Assembly: GCF_000427425.1 (NCBI RefSeq)
Contig: NZ_KE386493.1
Span: 70,711-134,710 of the forward strand
Direction: 5' to 3'
DNA length: 64,000 nucleotides
Source of the DNA: Caldanaerobius polysaccharolyticus DSM 13641
Lineage (GTDB): Bacteria; Bacillota; Thermoanaerobacteria; Thermoanaerobacterales; Caldanaerobiaceae
A program made the translations under genes and the position numbers. The number at the start of each line of letters is the position of its first letter. The stretch's first letter is position 1. Shown here piece by piece: positions 45,524 through 54,809 of this stretch. Under the pieces are notes generated by a model. It was not told the origin of the DNA. It was given only the letters and a program-made list of their open reading frames with translations, and ran no database searches.

Positions 45524-46747
45524 GTGCAGGACAATTTGTGGAACTACCTCAAAGGGTATGTCAATATAAAGATTGAAGGGATCTCTGTAGAAAAGTTCAT
45601 AAACATGGCCGTTACCAGAAATGTATCCCTTAAAAACGTCAAAAGGTTATCCGGCACCAAGATAATGGCTACAGTGAGCTTGAGGGGTTTTTTTGCTTTA
45701 AGGCCTGTGGCTAGAAGACTTAAATTAAAGATGACTGTGGTGGATAAAAACGGGTACCCTTTTATCCTGGGCAAGGTAAAAAGGCGAAAGGTGTTTGTGC
45801 TGGGAATGGTCTTTTGCATGGCCTTTGTCTTTTACGTCTCCTCATTTATATGGGTGATAGAGGTTCACGGCAACAAAACTGTAAGCACCAAGAGTATAGA
45901 AAAAGTGCTGGCAAAGTACGGCGTGAGACCTGGAGCATTTAAGTACAGCGTAAATCCATCAGAGGTAGAAAGGAAACTTCTCATCGACATAGGCGATCTG
46001 GCATGGGCTGGAGTGACTATACGGGGTACCCACATGGATGTGTCTGTGGTAGAGAAAGAAAAGCCTCCTAAAGTGAGTGACGATGGCGTTCCAACTAATA
46101 TCGTTTCAAGCAAGGATGCTGTTATTGATAGGATCATCACCTTTCAAGGGGACCCTGTGGTTAAGGACGGAGATACCGTAAAGGCAGGGCAGATGTTGGT
46201 CACAGGGGTGATTCAGAGGGAAGGGGTACCTACCAGATATGTGCACTCAAAGGCCATAATAGACGCTAGGACGTGGTATCAGGAAGAAGCCGTCGTGACT
46301 TTAAAAGATGCGCATTTTGTCAATACGGGCAGGAGCATGACCAATATATGGCTTGATGTAAATGGCAGGCCGTTGCCTTTGTGGGTTAGAAAGGTACCCT
46401 ATCGTTACTATAAAAAGAGCTTGACCAAGACCTATGTGCTGGAGTATGGCAATAAGAGATTTCCCCTCTGGATTGTAAGGGAAAATTATGAAGAGAGGAA
46501 GCTCGTAGAAAACAATATACCTGCGGACAAGGCGATTGAAAAGGCCGTACAGGTTGCTTACGAAAAAGTCTACAAAAAGTTGCCCCATAATGCTATAATA
46601 ATAAATAAGAGAGTAGTAAGCTCGGGGGTTTATTACGGAACTGCCAGGGCGAAGGTTTTGGTGGAGGTTAAGGAGGATATTTCAAAGCAGGAGAAAATTG
46701 TGGTGAAGGAGGAAAAGCTTGAAAGAATCAACGATTCAAATAGATAA
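45524..46747 (+). CDS. yqfD: Sporulation protein YqfD
   Basis: 407 residues from GTG 45524, five bases after AAGGTGA; GTG 45515 lies in that site. One membrane helix (about 88-107, GMVFCMAFVFYVSSFIWVIEVHGN) followed by a POTRA-like segment and an outside domain. Family YqfD, mother-cell sporulation protein. The phoH start lies inside its 3' end by 29 bases. Confidence 0.93.
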   Translation: MQDNLWNYLKGYVNIKIEGISVEKFINMAVTRNVSLKNVKRLSGTKIMATVSLRGFFALRPVARRLKLKMTVVDKNGYPFILGKVKRRKVFVLGMVFCMAFVFYVSSFIWVIEVHGNKTVSTKSIEKVLAKYGVRPGAFKYSVNPSEVERKLLIDIGDLAWAGVTIRGTHMDVSVVEKEKPPKVSDDGVPTNIVSSKDAVIDRIITFQGDPVVKDGDTVKAGQMLVTGVIQREGVPTRYVHSKAIIDARTWYQEEAVVTLKDAHFVNTGRSMTNIWLDVNGRPLPLWVRKVPYRYYKKSLTKTYVLEYGNKRFPLWIVRENYEERKLVENNIPADKAIEKAVQVAYEKVYKKLPHNAIIINKRVVSSGVYYGTARAKVLVEVKEDISKQEKIVVKEEKLERINDSNR

Positions 46748-47705
46748 GTTGGAGTTTGCGATGGCCCTGTTCGGCAAATTTGATGAAAACATAAAGATGA
46801 TAGAAGAGAGCTTAAATGTACAGGTAACCGCGAGGGGCAATGAGCTCAAGGTAAAAGGCCAGGACGAAGCAGTGGATGCGGCGTGTAAACTCATATACAG
46901 GTTGCTGGAGATGCTAGAGCACGGCGAGATGATTACGCCTCAAAATATAATGTACGTTATGAATCTGATAAATGTAGGTGAGGAGGAAAAGATAAAGAGC
47001 ATATTGTCCGATGTAGTGCTTATAACCTTTAGGGGTAAGCACATAAAGTGTAAGACTATAGGGCAGAAAAATTATGTAAATGCGATAAAAAACAACGACA
47101 TCGTGTTTGGCATAGGTCCTGCTGGGACAGGTAAGACGTATCTGGCTATGGCGATGGCCATCGCTGCGTTTAAAAATAGAGAAGTCAACAGGATAATATT
47201 GACAAGACCTGCTGTAGAGGCGGGCGAAAAACTGGGCTTTTTGCCAGGCGACCTTCAGGATAAAGTAGACCCGTACCTTAGGCCGTTGTACGATGCCCTC
47301 CACGATATGTTGGGTTACGATACCTTTAACAAGTACATTGAAAAAGGGCTTATAGAGGTAGCGCCCCTCGCTTACATGCGCGGTAGGACTTTGGATGATG
47401 CCTTTATCATTTTAGACGAGGCTCAAAATACTACGCCTGAACAGATGAAGATGTTTTTGACCCGTATAGGCTTTGGCTCTAAAGCGGTTATAACAGGGGA
47501 TGTAACTCAGATAGATTTGCCTAAAGATAAGGAGTCCGGGTTAGTAACGGTTATGGATATACTGGAAGGCATAAAAGGCATATCCTTTGTGTACCTTACA
47601 GAGCGCGATGTGGTAAGGCACCCGCTGGTGCAAAAGATAATACAGGCTTACAACGAGTATGACAAGAGGAATAAGGGCAATTACTCTGTAAAAGCTAACA
47701 GGTGA
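46719..47705 (+). CDS. phoH: PhoH-family ATPase
   Basis: 328 residues from TTG 46719 (GGAGG nine bases upstream). KH-like N-terminal part, then the PhoH ATPase: Walker A GPAGTGKTYLA, ILTRPAVEAGEKLGFLPGD, Walker B FIILDEAQN, and ITGDVTQIDLP. Probably an RNA-associated helicase/ATPase working with YbeY, whose gene lies two genes on. Confidence 0.95.
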   Translation: MKESTIQIDKLEFAMALFGKFDENIKMIEESLNVQVTARGNELKVKGQDEAVDAACKLIYRLLEMLEHGEMITPQNIMYVMNLINVGEEEKIKSILSDVVLITFRGKHIKCKTIGQKNYVNAIKNNDIVFGIGPAGTGKTYLAMAMAIAAFKNREVNRIILTRPAVEAGEKLGFLPGDLQDKVDPYLRPLYDALHDMLGYDTFNKYIEKGLIEVAPLAYMRGRTLDDAFIILDEAQNTTPEQMKMFLTRIGFGSKAVITGDVTQIDLPKDKESGLVTVMDILEGIKGISFVYLTERDVVRHPLVQKIIQAYNEYDKRNKGNYSVKANR

Positions 47706-47711
47706 GGCGCC

Positions 47712-49754
47712 ATGCTCAGCGTACAAAGACGCTTTAATTCCCTGCGGGGGGTTTACGGGAGGACCATTTCGCCCAAGGGCATTGAAAAATTGATTTTGCT
47801 GGCGGCTGTGTATATAATCGTATTTCTTGTGCTGCTCAATGGCGTTTCTCCTAAAAAATATGAGTTAAAAGTGGGGGATATATCCTACACCGACATAAAA
47901 GCGCCCAGGGATTTCATAGACGAATACGCCACCAAGCGCAAGGTTGACGCTGCTGTCAATGCTGTAAAGCCTAAATACGATCTAGACGACAGCGTGCTCC
48001 AGCAGTCTCAAAGCAAAGTAGAGGGTTTTTTTAATGAATTTATAAGCAGAGGTAGCGACAAACTTAACATATCTGCCGTAAAGTCTTATATAGACATGGA
48101 CGATAAACTGATAGAATACCTCCAGAGCTTGAAGGTTGATCAGTTGACCCAGCTAAAAACGATTGCCATAAAGACAGTAGACGACGTCCTTTCAAAGCCT
48201 GTGCCTATTGACAGCATTGACAGTGCCAGGTTAACTGCCAAGAACCAGATATTGACACTGGATATTCCTGATAAGTCCAGAAGTGTGTTGATGCAGATAA
48301 TCGATGCAGTGATTAAACCCAATATGATATATAACGAAGAAGAAACTAGGATGGCTAAAATGCAAGCAGCCCAGAGCGTGGAAAAAGTGATGTACAAAAA
48401 AGGGCAGAGCATAATAAAGAGCGGGGATATAGTGACACCGGACCAGTACAGGATTTTAAAGGCAATGGGCCTTTTAAAAGACCAAAGTCACACTGACTTG
48501 TGGCTTTACGCAGGTGTTGCATCCTTTTCCTCTTTGTTAATAGGGATTTTGACTGCGTATATCGTGCTGTTTAAGAAGGATTTAAAGGAAGATATAAGCA
48601 AGCTGCTCTTGCTGAGCATTTTATTTATTCTTCCTTTGCTTTTCCTTTTGGCTTTTAAAGATGTATCTGTGTACTATATACCTATAAGCAGCTTTGCTAT
48701 GCTATCCACGGTTATTTTTGACTTTATCACAGCCCTTATAGGGGTATTGGCGCTGCTTATTATAGGCAGCTCTATAATAGGCTTTACCCCTGCACTTATA
48801 TCCATAGGCTTTGTAGGACCTATTGTCGCCATTATGATGCTCCATAGGGCAAACCACCGAAATGCCCTCATGTGGACAGGGCTGGCGGTGAGCGCCGCCA
48901 ACTCTATCGGCGTTATAAGCCTTGGCCTCATAAACAGCAGCGATATAATGATGGTCTTTAAAGAAAGTCCGTGGGGGATTTTAAACGGATTGGTGTCAAC
49001 GGTATTTGCTATTGGTACCCTCCCTTTTTGGGAAGCTGCTTTTTGCGTTGTTACCCCTATGAGGCTTATAGAGCTGTCCAATCCTGACCAGCCCCTTTTA
49101 AAAAAATTGCTGCTGGATGCTCCTGGCACCTATCACCACAGCGTCATCGTGGCAAATCTGGCGGAAGCTGCTGCCAGCGAGATAGGGGCGGACAGGCTGT
49201 TGGCCAGAGTAGGCGCGTATTACCACGATATAGGCAAGACCACGAGACCGTATTTTTTCAAAGAAAACCAGTTGACGATGGACAATCCCCATGACCGCAT
49301 ATCCCCTGACCTGAGTTATCTTGTCATCGTATCCCACGTAAAAGACGGCTCTAATATGGCAAAAAAGTACCGATTGCCCGGAATGATAAGGGATATAATA
49401 GAGCAACATCACGGTACAACCCTGGTATCCTATTTTTACAACAAAGCGCTTAACACGGGGTCAGAGTGCGAAGAAAAAGATTACAAGTATCCTGGACCCA
49501 AGCCTACCAGCAAAGAAGCGGCTCTGGTTATGCTGGCGGATTCGGTAGAAGCAGCAGTGAGGTCTATGTCCGATCCCACTGAGGAAGGTATAGATAAAAT
49601 GATAAAGAAGATAATAAGGATGAGAATGGAAGATGGGCAGTTTGACAGCTGTGACCTGACTTTTAAGGACCTGGGAGATATAGCTACCGCTTTTAAAAAA
49701 GTCCTTATGGGTATATTCCACGATAGGATAGAATACCCTGAGGTACAGAGCTAA
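47712..49754 (+). CDS. 7TM-HD family phosphohydrolase (PgpH-like c-di-AMP phosphodiesterase)
   Basis: 680 residues. One N-terminal helix, a long extracellular 7TMR-HDED domain (about 50-255), about seven membrane helices (about 260-460), then an HD domain with HHSVIVANLAEAA and GAYYHDIGK (His505, Asp506). PgpH-type proteins hydrolyse c-di-AMP to pApA in Firmicutes. Between phoH and ybeY, as usual. Substrate follows from the family. Confidence 0.94.
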   Translation: MLSVQRRFNSLRGVYGRTISPKGIEKLILLAAVYIIVFLVLLNGVSPKKYELKVGDISYTDIKAPRDFIDEYATKRKVDAAVNAVKPKYDLDDSVLQQSQSKVEGFFNEFISRGSDKLNISAVKSYIDMDDKLIEYLQSLKVDQLTQLKTIAIKTVDDVLSKPVPIDSIDSARLTAKNQILTLDIPDKSRSVLMQIIDAVIKPNMIYNEEETRMAKMQAAQSVEKVMYKKGQSIIKSGDIVTPDQYRILKAMGLLKDQSHTDLWLYAGVASFSSLLIGILTAYIVLFKKDLKEDISKLLLLSILFILPLLFLLAFKDVSVYYIPISSFAMLSTVIFDFITALIGVLALLIIGSSIIGFTPALISIGFVGPIVAIMMLHRANHRNALMWTGLAVSAANSIGVISLGLINSSDIMMVFKESPWGILNGLVSTVFAIGTLPFWEAAFCVVTPMRLIELSNPDQPLLKKLLLDAPGTYHHSVIVANLAEAAASEIGADRLLARVGAYYHDIGKTTRPYFFKENQLTMDNPHDRISPDLSYLVIVSHVKDGSNMAKKYRLPGMIRDIIEQHHGTTLVSYFYNKALNTGSECEEKDYKYPGPKPTSKEAALVMLADSVEAAVRSMSDPTEEGIDKMIKKIIRMRMEDGQFDSCDLTFKDLGDIATAFKKVLMGIFHDRIEYPEVQS

Positions 49755-49771
49755 TAGAAAGGGAGATGGCG

Positions 49772-50242
49772 ATGGAGGTTTACATTGACGACAGGCAGAA
49801 AGATGTAGATATCACCGACGAGCTTAAAGAGCTGCTGGTAAAAGTAGCTGAAAGCGCTGCTAAGTCTGAAGGCTTTGAGGACGTAGAAGTGAGCATTTCT
49901 ATTGTAGACGACCAAGAGATCAGGAGACTAAACAGGGACTATAGGAGTGTAGATAGACCTACAGATGTACTGTCTTTTCCTATGATGGACTTTGAAGGAG
50001 ACGATGCTATCATCCAGGAAGCCACAGACGTGGTAATGTTGGGGGATATAGTTATATCCGCGGCAAGGGCTAAATCCCAGGCGACGGATTACGGCCACAG
50101 CTTTGAGAGGGAGATGGCTTTTTTAACCGTTCACGGTATGTTGCACCTTATGGGTTATGACCACGAAAGGCCTGAAGATGCCCGTGTGATGAGGGAAAAA
50201 GAAGAAAAAATTCTAACAGAATTGGGTATAGAGAGAAAATGA
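49772..50242 (+). CDS. ybeY: Endoribonuclease YbeY
   Basis: 156 residues from ATG 49772 (six bases after GGGAG; the ATG at 49766 abuts it). H3xH5xH zinc motif in HGMLHLMGYDH and LNRDYRSVDRPTDVLSFP. Works in 16S rRNA 3' maturation and ribosome quality control. Its stop overlaps the next start (ATGA). Confidence 0.96.
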   Translation: MEVYIDDRQKDVDITDELKELLVKVAESAAKSEGFEDVEVSISIVDDQEIRRLNRDYRSVDRPTDVLSFPMMDFEGDDAIIQEATDVVMLGDIVISAARAKSQATDYGHSFEREMAFLTVHGMLHLMGYDHERPEDARVMREKEEKILTELGIERK

Positions 50243-50937
50243 AGTCCAGGAACATCGCAGATAGCTTTAATAACGCCATAAATGGCGTCATATACGCTTT
50301 CAAATCTCAAAGGAATATGAAAGTCCATTTTGCTATTGCCGTCATTGTATTGCTGTTAAGCCTTTTTTTTGATTTGAATAAGTGGGAATTCCTTATATTG
50401 CTTTTTTCCATTGCGCTGGTCTTTGTAACTGAGCTGTTGAATACAGCCATCGAGGCTGTAGTGGATCTTATAACCGAAAAGCACCACCGCTGTGCGGCGA
50501 TAGCCAAGGACGTAGCGGCTGGGGCCGTGCTGGTGTCAGCCTTAAATGCGATTGCTGTAGGGTATATACTTTTTATATACAGAGCTAATGGAATAATTAG
50601 AAATGTTTTCTACAGAGTTAAACATTCCCCGCCGTACTTGACCTTTGTGGTGCTTATACTCATCATGATGCTCACCATAGTGTTAAAAGCCTATTTTAAA
50701 GAGGGAATACCCCTTAGAGGGGGAATGCCCAGCGGTCACAGCGCGTTGGCGTTTGGTATAGCGACGTCCATTTCCTTTCTCACTGAAAACGTGCTGGTGG
50801 CTATACTGGCGTTTTTACTGGCCTTTTTAGTGGCCCAGTCTAGAGTAGAGGGCAGGATCCACGATTTGTACCAGGTAATAGCTGGAGCGGCATTGGGCAT
50901 GGCCGTAAGCGTATTGATATTCCAATTATTAGAATAA
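50239..50937 (+). CDS. Fusion of DgkA-type lipid kinase and PAP2-like phosphatase
   Basis: 232 residues. The first 115 are a DgkA/undecaprenol kinase unit (SFNNAINGVIYAFKSQRNMKVH, ELLNTAIEAVVDLITEKHH, AKDVAAGAVLVSA). The rest is a PAP2-type membrane phosphatase with MPSGHSALAFG and SRVEGRIHDLYQVIAGA; the first motif (KxxxxxxRP) is reduced to LRGG before MPSGH. Opposite activities on the same lipid pool, probably undecaprenol/undecaprenyl phosphate, in one chain. Between ybeY and era, where Firmicutes usually have single-domain dgkA and cdd. Confidence 0.9.
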   Translation: MKSRNIADSFNNAINGVIYAFKSQRNMKVHFAIAVIVLLLSLFFDLNKWEFLILLFSIALVFVTELLNTAIEAVVDLITEKHHRCAAIAKDVAAGAVLVSALNAIAVGYILFIYRANGIIRNVFYRVKHSPPYLTFVVLILIMMLTIVLKAYFKEGIPLRGGMPSGHSALAFGIATSISFLTENVLVAILAFLLAFLVAQSRVEGRIHDLYQVIAGAALGMAVSVLIFQLLE

Positions 50938-50960
50938 ACGATTAGGAATGAGGTGTGGTT

Positions 50961-51845
50961 ATGTACCGATCAGGATTTGTGACGATTATAGGTAGGACCA
51001 ATGTGGGAAAGTCTACGCTTATGAACGCCTTGCTGGGCGAGAAGATCTCAATCATATCCCATAAGCCACAGACGACCCGCAATGAGATAAAGGGCATATT
51101 ATCAGGAGAAGATTATCAAATTGTGTTTTTAGACACCCCAGGGCTTCATAAGCCCAAGAACAAACTAGGGGAGTTTATGATTAAGACCGCCCTTAATACG
51201 CTGGAGGAAGTGGATTGCGTATTGTTTATGGTAGAGGCGGATTCAGAGGTGGGCTCTGGAGATAAATACATAGCAGGGCTTTTAAAGGATGTAAAAACGC
51301 CTATAGTACTGGTCTTGAATAAAATTGACATGGTAGATCAGGAGGTTTTAAAGCAGAGAGTTGAGGAGTACAGCAGACTAGGGAATTTTACGGCGGTGGT
51401 GTGCATTTCCGCGCATAATGGCGTCAACCTGCAAGAATTGATTGATGTAGTAAAGAAAGTGCTTCCCGAAGGCCCCCGGTATTTTCCTGAAGATATGATT
51501 ACAGATCAGCCTGAGAGGAATATTGTGTCGGAGTTGATCAGAGAGAAAATGCTTTTGCTCCTTAAAGAGGAGGTGCCTCATGGTATAGCGGTAGACGTGG
51601 AGAGCATAACGTATGTGGAGCAAAAAGATTTAGTCGAGATAAGGGCGACCGTGTACTGCGAAAAAGAATCTCACAAAATGATAATTATAGGTAAAAACGG
51701 AAGCATGATAAAGAAGATAGGCACGATGGCCAGAGAAGACATAGAGAGGCTTTTAGGTAGCAAGGTTTATTTGGATCTATGGGTTAAGGTCAAAAAAGAT
51801 TGGAGAAATGACGAAAAAATCTTAAAAATATTAGGGTATCGTTGA
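50961..51845 (+). CDS. era: GTPase Era
   Basis: 294 residues from ATG 50961, six bases after GAGGTG. G1 GRTNVGKST, G2/G3 PQTTRNEIKGI and DTPGLHKPK, G4 NKID, and a KH domain in the C-terminal third (IIIGKNGSMIKKIGTMARE). Binds 16S rRNA near its 3' end in 30S assembly. Confidence 0.97.
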   Translation: MYRSGFVTIIGRTNVGKSTLMNALLGEKISIISHKPQTTRNEIKGILSGEDYQIVFLDTPGLHKPKNKLGEFMIKTALNTLEEVDCVLFMVEADSEVGSGDKYIAGLLKDVKTPIVLVLNKIDMVDQEVLKQRVEEYSRLGNFTAVVCISAHNGVNLQELIDVVKKVLPEGPRYFPEDMITDQPERNIVSELIREKMLLLLKEEVPHGIAVDVESITYVEQKDLVEIRATVYCEKESHKMIIIGKNGSMIKKIGTMAREDIERLLGSKVYLDLWVKVKKDWRNDEKILKILGYR

Positions 51846-51874
51846 TTGACATCGCTTATATAATTTGCTAAAGT
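51846..51874 (+). promoter_or_regulatory. Possible promoter for yqzL-recO
   Basis: TTGACA (51846-51851), 17-base spacer, TAAAGT (51869-51874). It starts directly after the era stop codon; the -10 is imperfect. Confidence 0.5.
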
Positions 51875-51950
51875 ATATATTAGAAACAATAAGGCCTGCG
51901 GGAAACGAGGAACCCGATCAATTGATGCGAGAAGGGGGCCAATAGGTGCT

Positions 51951-52082
51951 ATGAATGAGTTGTTGTGGCAGTTATTCAAGAAAACCGGTGATATACGGGT
52001 GTATATATTATATAAGAATCTGGAAAAGATTTATTATTATAAACTGAAGGAAAAGGGTTTTCGAGAAAAGGCAAAGTTATGA
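51951..52082 (+). CDS. yqzL: YqzL-like small protein
   Basis: 43 residues (begins MNELLWQLFKKTGDIRVYIL, ends FREKAKL). In Bacillus the short yqzL gene lies between era and recO, and its product begins with a similar W..F..TG.I..Y pattern, which is what is seen here. The stop overlaps the recO ATG (ATGA), so the genes are translationally coupled. No ideal ribosome site; GGTGC just upstream. Function unknown. Confidence 0.8.
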   Translation: MNELLWQLFKKTGDIRVYILYKNLEKIYYYKLKEKGFREKAKL

Positions 52083-52828
52083 AAAAATTTCTAAAAACGC
52101 AGGCTGTTGTGGTTAAGTGCCAGGATTTTGGGGAAGCCGACAGATTGATTACGCTGTTGACAGGCCCTTATGGGTTGCTGCGCGCTGTGGTCAAAGGGGC
52201 ACGCAAGAGCAAAAGCAGGTTGGCTTTTGGAACGCAGCTTTTGTCAAGGGGGTATTATGACCTTTATCGGGGCAAGACCTTTTACACGGTAACTCAATGT
52301 GAATCGGTAAAATCCTTTGTGAGCGTTTACAGTGACGTGAATAAATTTCCTTATGCCAGCGCTGTAGTCGAGTTGGTGACGTATGTAGGGACGGAAGGGC
52401 AACCTAATTACCCTTTGTACAGGCTGGTGGTAAGCACATTAGAAGAGCTGGACAGGTGTAAAGAAAACCTTGAGAGCTATCTGATCTACTTTGTGATGAA
52501 GGCTATAAGCATAGCTGGTTTTATGCCTGAACTGGGCTGTTGCGTCCAATGTAAATCGCCTGTTGAGGTGCCGATTTACTTCAGCATAAGAGAAGGGGGT
52601 ATAGTTTGCCCCAGATGTGCTTACAATAACTTAGAAGTACAAAAGGTGGCTCCTGAAGTAATAGCGGTGTTGAGGTATGTGCTGGCGTCAAATATGAGGA
52701 ACGCTAAAAACCTCGCTTTGGATGATAGCGTATCTGTTCAAATAAACAGGCTGTTGGCAGAATTTGTGAGCTATTACTTTGACAGAGAGTTTAAATCGCT
52801 AAAATTTATCGAGAAAGTGAGTGTTTGA
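52079..52828 (+). CDS. recO: DNA repair protein RecO
   Basis: 249 residues. N-terminal OB fold (AVVVKCQDFGEADRLITLLTGPYGLLRAVVKGARK) and a C-terminal helical domain with a zinc site CCVQCKSP...CPRC. Works with RecF/RecR to load RecA. Start overlaps the yqzL stop. Confidence 0.95.
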   Translation: MKKFLKTQAVVVKCQDFGEADRLITLLTGPYGLLRAVVKGARKSKSRLAFGTQLLSRGYYDLYRGKTFYTVTQCESVKSFVSVYSDVNKFPYASAVVELVTYVGTEGQPNYPLYRLVVSTLEELDRCKENLESYLIYFVMKAISIAGFMPELGCCVQCKSPVEVPIYFSIREGGIVCPRCAYNNLEVQKVAPEVIAVLRYVLASNMRNAKNLALDDSVSVQINRLLAEFVSYYFDREFKSLKFIEKVSV

Positions 52829-53252
52829 TGTGGATGTGCGTTTGGAGGATATAGATATCATTAGAGAGAGAACAGGTGTTAGCTACAGCAAAGCAAAAGA
52901 AGCGCTAGAGAAGACGGGTGGCAATGTGGTGGATGCCATTATATATCTGGAAAACGAAGGTAAAAGCACGTGGTCTGAAAACATAAGTGTAAAAGGTTCT
53001 GAATTGCTAAAAAAACTGGAGGATATAATTAAAAAAGGGAATGTGACGAAAATAAGGGTTAAAAAAGGAGATAAAGTGATAGTGGATATACCTGTGACTG
53101 TAGGGGTAATAACCACTGTGTTTTTCCCTTACCTTGCGTTGCTGGGTTCTGTTATCGCTCTGGCAGCGGAGTACACGCTTCAGATAGAGCGGCCTAGCGG
53201 GGAAATTACCTCAATAATGGTTTCGGAAAAAGACAACAAAGGAAAGATGTGA
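52821..53252 (+). CDS. UBA-like/DUF4342 small membrane-associated protein
   Basis: 143 residues. The first 45 residues look like a UBA/TS-N fold (DIIRERTGVSYSKAKEALEKTGGNVVDAIIYLE); the rest matches DUF4342 with one or two hydrophobic strands (VGVITTVFFPYLALLGSVIALAAEY). Start GTG 52821 overlaps recO; GTG 52830 is an alternative. Function unknown. A 13-bp terminator-like hairpin follows. Confidence 0.82.
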   Translation: MFDVDVRLEDIDIIRERTGVSYSKAKEALEKTGGNVVDAIIYLENEGKSTWSENISVKGSELLKKLEDIIKKGNVTKIRVKKGDKVIVDIPVTVGVITTVFFPYLALLGSVIALAAEYTLQIERPSGEITSIMVSEKDNKGKM

Positions 53253-53281
53253 CAAGCGGCTTAAATAATTTAAGCCGCTTG
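53253..53281 (+). terminator. Hairpin terminator after the DUF4342 gene
   Basis: Thirteen-base-pair perfect stem (53253-53265 with 53269-53281), loop TAA, starting right at the stop codon. The downstream U-tract is poor. Confidence 0.7.
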
Positions 53282-53308
53282 CTATTGTTATATATACCAT
53301 GTTATAAT
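53279..53308 (+). promoter_or_regulatory. Promoter of glyS
   Basis: TTGCTA (53279-53284), 18-base spacer, TATAAT (53303-53308) with TG one base upstream (extended -10). Only about 25 bases to the start, so there is no room for a T-box leader. Confidence 0.65.
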
Positions 53309-53341
53309 AAAAAACAACGCACTTTTTAAGGAGGAAAAGTT

Positions 53342-54733
53342 GTGAGCGCTTTAAATTCAATGGACAGATTGGTGGCTTTGTGCAAATCCAGAGGCTTTGT
53401 ATTTCCGGGTTCAGAGATATATGGAGGTTTGGCAAACGCGTGGGATTACGGCCCGCTGGGCGTAGAGTTAAAAAACAACATAAAAAAAGCATGGTGGAAA
53501 AAATTTATACAGGAGAACCCCTATAATGTAGGGGTGGATACAGCTATACTGATGAACCCCATGGTATGGGTGGCTTCAGGGCATGTGGGAGGATTTAGTG
53601 ACCCTCTTATCGACTGCAGGAATTGCAAGGTCAGATTCAGAGCTGACAAGCTCATAGAAGACTACCTTAAAGAGCACGGGGTAGAAGGGATCACAGTGGA
53701 TGGCTGGTCTGATGAGCAGATGGTGAAGTACATAAGAGAGAAAAATATACCGTGCCCCCATTGTGGCTCCAGGGATTTTACAGACATAAGGAAATTTAAC
53801 CTGATGTTTAAGACGTATCAGGGAGTCACGGAGGACTCAAAAGCGGAGATATACTTAAGGCCAGAGACAGCCCAGGGCATTTTTGTGAACTTCAAAAATG
53901 TACAGAGAACGACCAGGAAGAAGATACCTTTTGGCATAGGGCAAATTGGTAAGTCCTTCAGAAACGAGATAACCCCTGGAAATTTTATATTCAGGACCAG
54001 GGAGTTTGAGCAGATGGAGCTGGAATTTTTCTGCAAGCCAGGCGAGGATATGGAGTGGTTTGAGTACTGGAAAAAGTTCTGCTACGACTGGCTGTTGTCA
54101 CTGGGGATGAATGCCGAGAACATAAGGTTGAGAGATCATTCCAAAGAGGAATTATCCCATTACAGCAACGCCACCACGGATATAGAATACCTGTTCCCAT
54201 TTGGGTGGGGTGAGCTGTGGGGCATAGCCGACAGAACCGATTTTGACCTTAGGCAGCATATGCAACACTCCGGAGAGGATATGTCTTACATGGACCCTGC
54301 CACCGGTGAAAAGTACATACCTTATTGTATAGAGCCATCTGTAGGCGTGGACAGGTTGGCTATGGCCTTTTTAGTGGACGCTTACAGGGAAGAGGAGCTA
54401 GAAGGGGGAGAGGTGCGCACAGTGCTCAGGTTGCACCATGCTCTAGCGCCGATTAAAGTGGCTGTGTTGCCTTTGGTGAAAAAACTCAGTGGCGAGGCCC
54501 TTAGGGTATATGAAGAGCTCAGAAGGTGGTATACAGTAGATTTTGATGAGACGGGGAGTATAGGTAGGAGGTACAGAAGGCAGGATGAGATAGGTACGCC
54601 TTATTGTGTAACGCTGGATTTTGATTCGTTAAATGACCAAAGTGTCACCGTGAGGGACAGGGATACCATGCAGCAGGTCAGAGTCCCCATAAGCGGCCTT
54701 AAGGAGTACTTTGATGAGAGGTTGACATTTTAA
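53342..54733 (+). CDS. glyS: Glycyl-tRNA synthetase, dimeric (alpha2) type
   Basis: 463 residues from GTG, preceded by AAGGAGG. Class II synthetase: [11 protein letters not shown] at the start, motif 2 [26 protein letters not shown], motif 3 [14 protein letters not shown], and a C-terminal anticodon domain. Charges tRNA-Gly. One-chain enzyme rather than glyQ/glyS two-subunit form. Confidence 0.97.
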   Translation: MSALNSMDRLVALCKSRGFVFPGSEIYGGLANAWDYGPLGVELKNNIKKAWWKKFIQENPYNVGVDTAILMNPMVWVASGHVGGFSDPLIDCRNCKVRFRADKLIEDYLKEHGVEGITVDGWSDEQMVKYIREKNIPCPHCGSRDFTDIRKFNLMFKTYQGVTEDSKAEIYLRPETAQGIFVNFKNVQRTTRKKIPFGIGQIGKSFRNEITPGNFIFRTREFEQMELEFFCKPGEDMEWFEYWKKFCYDWLLSLGMNAENIRLRDHSKEELSHYSNATTDIEYLFPFGWGELWGIADRTDFDLRQHMQHSGEDMSYMDPATGEKYIPYCIEPSVGVDRLAMAFLVDAYREEELEGGEVRTVLRLHHALAPIKVAVLPLVKKLSGEALRVYEELRRWYTVDFDETGSIGRRYRRQDEIGTPYCVTLDFDSLNDQSVTVRDRDTMQQVRVPISGLKEYFDERLTF

Positions 54734-54751
54734 ACCCACTGACGTGGGTTT
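54732..54751 (+). terminator. Intrinsic terminator after glyS
   Basis: AAACCCAC/GTGGGTTT (54732-54739 with 54744-54751), loop TGAC, then AAATTTTTG; overlaps the stop codon. Confidence 0.75.
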
Positions 54752-54809
54752 AAATTTTTGCAGGAAAACGGCCACAGGTGTAGAAATAATATAAAAGGGG
54801 AAGGTGCTT

